Assembly: GCF_002999135.1 (NCBI RefSeq)
Contig: NZ_CP027229.1
Coordinates: 2,889,501 to 2,953,500, forward strand
Length of the DNA stretch: 64,000 nt
DNA from: Capnocytophaga sp. oral taxon 878
GTDB lineage: Bacteria > Bacteroidota > Bacteroidia > Flavobacteriales > Flavobacteriaceae
Direction of reading: 5' to 3'
The translations under genes were made by a program, and so were the position numbers. The notes beneath the pieces were generated by a model. That model saw only the letters and a list, made by a program, of their open reading frames with translations, did no database searches and was not told the DNA's origin. The first letter of the stretch is position 1. Every line of letters starts with the position of its first letter. Below are positions 61,768 to 64,000 of this stretch, in pieces.

Positions 61768-63558
61768 ATGGTTTCTATTGAAATTCAATTACAAACTTTG
61801 CCTATAAATGCTGGTGTGTATCAGTTTTATGATGCTGATGATAAACTTATTTATGTAGGGAAGGCTGTGAATCTTAAAAAGAGAGTTTCTTCATACTTTC
61901 AAAAAGAACATGATAATGCTAAAACACGTGTTTTAGTAAGAAAGATTATGCGTATTGAACATATAGTGGTAGCAACAGAAAGTGATGCCTTACTATTAGA
62001 AAACAATCTTATTAAAAAGTATCAACCTCGTTATAATATACTATTAAAAGATGATAAGAGCTATCCGTGGATATGTGTTAAAAAAGAACGTTTTCCACGA
62101 GTCTTCTTAACTAGACGTATGATAAAAGATGGTTCTCTGTACTTTGGCCCATATACAAGTATGAGAACAGTCCATACATTATTAGATCTTTTTAAGGAGC
62201 TTTTTCCTTTACGCACATGTAGTTATGATCTTTCATTTCAAAATGTGCAAAATCATAAGTTCAAAGTGTGCTTGGAATATCATTTAAAAAATTGTAAAGG
62301 ACCTTGTGAAGACTTTCAAACAGAGGAAGACTATAATGAGAATATTAAACAAATAGTAGAGATATTAAAAGGCAACTTTAAAGAGACCGTAAGACGTTTT
62401 AAAGATAAAATGTTAGCTCTTGCTGGAGAATTGCGATTTGAGGAAGCTCAAATAGTAAAAGAAAAATTAGAAGTATTGGAAAAATATCAAGCAAAATCAT
62501 CTATTGTGAGTAGTAAGATTAACAATGTAGATGTCTTCTCTATTGTGTCAGATGAGGAGTATGCTTATGTGAACTTCCTGCAAGTAGCTTATGGAGCTAT
62601 TGTTAGGGCTCATACTATTGAAATTAAAAAGAAATTAGAAGAAACCGACCGTGAACTGCTGGAATATGCCATTGTTGATATTAGGGAAAGATTTTTTTCT
62701 ACTTCTAAAGAAATTATAGTACCTTTTGAAGTAACTCTTGCTGAAAATCTTTTGATGACAATTCCTAAATTGGGTGAAAAGAAACAGTTATTAGAACTAT
62801 CAGAACGAAATGCAAAACATTTTAGGCAAGATAGGTTCAAGCAGGAAAAAATATTAGATCCTGAACGACATACCAACCGTATTCTTACCCAAATGCAACG
62901 TGATTTGCACTTGTCAGTGCCACCAGTGCATATTGAGTGTTTTGATAATTCAAATATTCAGGGCACTAATCCCGTATCAGCATGTGTAGTATTCAAAAAT
63001 GCTAAGCCAAGCAAGAAAGATTACAGACATTTTAATGTGAAAACTGTAGAGGGGCCTAATGATTTTGCTTCAATGGAGGAAGCTGTTTTTAGGCGTTACC
63101 GTCGCTTGTTAGATGAAGGACAGCCTCTACCACAACTTATTGTTATTGATGGGGGTAAAGGGCAACTCTCATCAGCACTAAAAGCGTTGGAACAGCTACA
63201 ACTCAGAGGCAAAATAGCTATCATCAGTATTGCAGAGCGCTTGGAAGAAATCTATTTTCCTGAAGATAGCATCCCTCTTTATTTAGATAAACGTTCCGAA
63301 ACATTACGTATTATACAGCAGTTACGTGATGAAGCGCACCGCTTTGGAATTACCTTCCACCGCCAAAAACGCAGTAAGAGTGCCATAGTATCGGAACTTG
63401 ATGGAGTTGAAGGTATTGGAGCCAAAACTAAAGAAACGCTATTACAGCATTTTAAGTCAGTAAAACGCATTCGTGAAGCCTCAGAAGATGAATTAGTAAA
63501 AGCTGTAGGTTTTAGAGGGAAAAAAGTATATGAATATTTTTCTTTACTCAAAAAATAG
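61768..63558 (+). CDS. uvrC: Excinuclease ABC subunit C
   Basis: A 596-residue nucleotide excision repair nuclease. N-terminal GIY-YIG nuclease (GVYQFYDADDKLIYVGKA, residues about 16-33), a zinc-like CEYH...CKGPC segment, a UvrB-binding UVR motif (LRFEEAQIVKEKLEVL, about 216-231), the RNase-H-like 5' nuclease (HIECFDNSNIQGTNPV; VIDGGKGQLSSA) and C-terminal helix-hairpin-helix (LDGVEGIGAKTKETLLQHF). It cuts on both sides of a lesion marked by UvrAB. The gene begins after the ompA terminator with no clear promoter box. Confidence 0.97.
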   Translation: MVSIEIQLQTLPINAGVYQFYDADDKLIYVGKAVNLKKRVSSYFQKEHDNAKTRVLVRKIMRIEHIVVATESDALLLENNLIKKYQPRYNILLKDDKSYPWICVKKERFPRVFLTRRMIKDGSLYFGPYTSMRTVHTLLDLFKELFPLRTCSYDLSFQNVQNHKFKVCLEYHLKNCKGPCEDFQTEEDYNENIKQIVEILKGNFKETVRRFKDKMLALAGELRFEEAQIVKEKLEVLEKYQAKSSIVSSKINNVDVFSIVSDEEYAYVNFLQVAYGAIVRAHTIEIKKKLEETDRELLEYAIVDIRERFFSTSKEIIVPFEVTLAENLLMTIPKLGEKKQLLELSERNAKHFRQDRFKQEKILDPERHTNRILTQMQRDLHLSVPPVHIECFDNSNIQGTNPVSACVVFKNAKPSKKDYRHFNVKTVEGPNDFASMEEAVFRRYRRLLDEGQPLPQLIVIDGGKGQLSSALKALEQLQLRGKIAIISIAERLEEIYFPEDSIPLYLDKRSETLRIIQQLRDEAHRFGITFHRQKRSKSAIVSELDGVEGIGAKTKETLLQHFKSVKRIREASEDELVKAVGFRGKKVYEYFSLLKK

Positions 63559-63574
63559 CAATTATCAACTAACA

Positions 63575-63610
63575 AAAAAGGCTGCTCAATCAATGTTGAG
63601 CAGCCTTTTT
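63575..63610. terminator. Bidirectional terminator between uvrC and folA
   Basis: AAAAAGGCTGCTCAA (63575-63589) is the exact reverse complement of 63596-63610 with a 6-nt loop; convergent genes flank it. Confidence 0.92.
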
Positions 63611-63616
63611 TGTATC

Positions 63617-64000
63617 TTATTTTTTCCTTATATATGTTTCAAAACTAAAAGCATACAGGTGTTTCTCATCCTTAGGATGAAGTAGACTATTGGTTAATTG
63701 CCATTCCAAAGATGATATTTCTGGAAAAAATACATCTGCCTGCTCAAAAGAGTGGTGCACACGTGTAAGTTCTATTTTATCAGCCAAAGGCATTGCTTGT
63801 GCATAAATCTCACCACCTCCTATAATATAAGGGTTTTGGTCAGTTCTTAGCGCAAGGTCAATAGCAGCATTAAGGGTACTCACTACCGCTACCTCTTCAG
63901 TCGCAGGGTAGTTCATTTGCCGCGTGATTACGATATGTTTTCGGTGTGGCAAAGGCTTAGGAAAGGTCTCAAAAGTCTTCCGTCCCATAATGATGCAATG
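63617..64000 (-). CDS. folA: Dihydrofolate reductase, 3' part only
   Basis: The frame is open to the right edge (residues His-Cys-Ile-Ile before MGRKTFE), so the N-terminal 40 or so residues lie outside the window. Visible: IIMGRKTFETFPKPLPHRKHIVIT cut short here, YIIGGGEIYAQAMPLADKIELTR and the final strands. DHFR makes tetrahydrofolate, used by MetF and thymidylate synthesis. The gene converges on uvrC. Confidence 0.9.
   Translation of the reverse strand, partial: HCIIMGRKTFETFPKPLPHRKHIVITRQMNYPATEEVAVVSTLNAAIDLALRTDQNPYIIGGGEIYAQAMPLADKIELTRVHHSFEQADVFFPEISSLEWQLTNSLLHPKDEKHLYAFSFETYIRKK

Noticed and set aside
1..64000. Mobile element, prophage or integrative island
   Set aside because: No transposase, integrase, phage structural gene or flanking direct repeat was seen; the single tRNA gene has no obvious partial copy nearby.

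Overview
The window looks like chromosomal DNA of a low-GC flavobacterium, most likely Capnocytophaga or a close relative. The evidence is a gldD gliding lipoprotein gene, DUF6261 and DUF6493 proteins, outer-membrane barrels and lipoproteins typical of Bacteroidota, and many promoters of the Bacteroidota form TTG-(19-20 nt)-TAnnTTTG. No transposase, integrase, phage gene or CRISPR array was seen.

Region 1 (1-10.6 kb, + strand) holds a cut-off unknown gene, a DUF3829 lipoprotein, rpoC with its own promoter and no rpoB beside it, a DUF3467 protein, a barrel protein, an orphan pentaheme cytochrome, comF, a Cys/Lys-repeat secreted protein, gldD, a YqeY protein and tRNA-Arg(CCG). Region 2 (10.8-33.2 kb, - strand) holds a methionine/threonine block (metX, thrA, grpB-like, metF), engB with a hydrolase, dprA with a phosphoesterase, acpP-fabF-rnc, an orphan ketosynthase with an epimerase, a tatD operon, secreted C11 and C10 cysteine proteases with small lipoproteins, a three-gene barrel/lipoprotein operon, and dinB.

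Region 3 (33.5-54.3 kb) holds a POT-like transporter, an isochorismatase-like hydrolase and the most unusual part of the window: five tandem paralogues of about 860-920 aa (DUF6493-like, HEAT-like helical) followed by a secreted helical protein and a SWIM zinc-finger protein. A DUF6261 gene and a lipocalin-like lipoprotein gene sit inside the array. The paralogues share a conserved frame with variable N-termini, linkers and one variable module near the C-terminus, and they look recombined. I infer a multi-copy, diversifying system related to the SWIM/MoxR/vWA gene neighbourhoods of other bacteria. No ATPase or vWA gene lies in the window.

Region 4 (54.3-64 kb) holds a tandem pair of small barrel-like proteins (- strand), a glycogen synthase-phosphorylase fusion, an OmpA-family protein, uvrC and the 3' part of folA (- strand).

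Non-coding DNA is structured. An 11-bp-period repeat occurs at four intergenic sites, each followed by a G-rich tract. A heptad (7/14-bp) AGG/CCT repeat recurs at gene ends and junctions, once inside a coding sequence and once as a minisatellite of about 13 units. A 41-bp tandem array of promoter-like units lies upstream of the DUF6261 gene.
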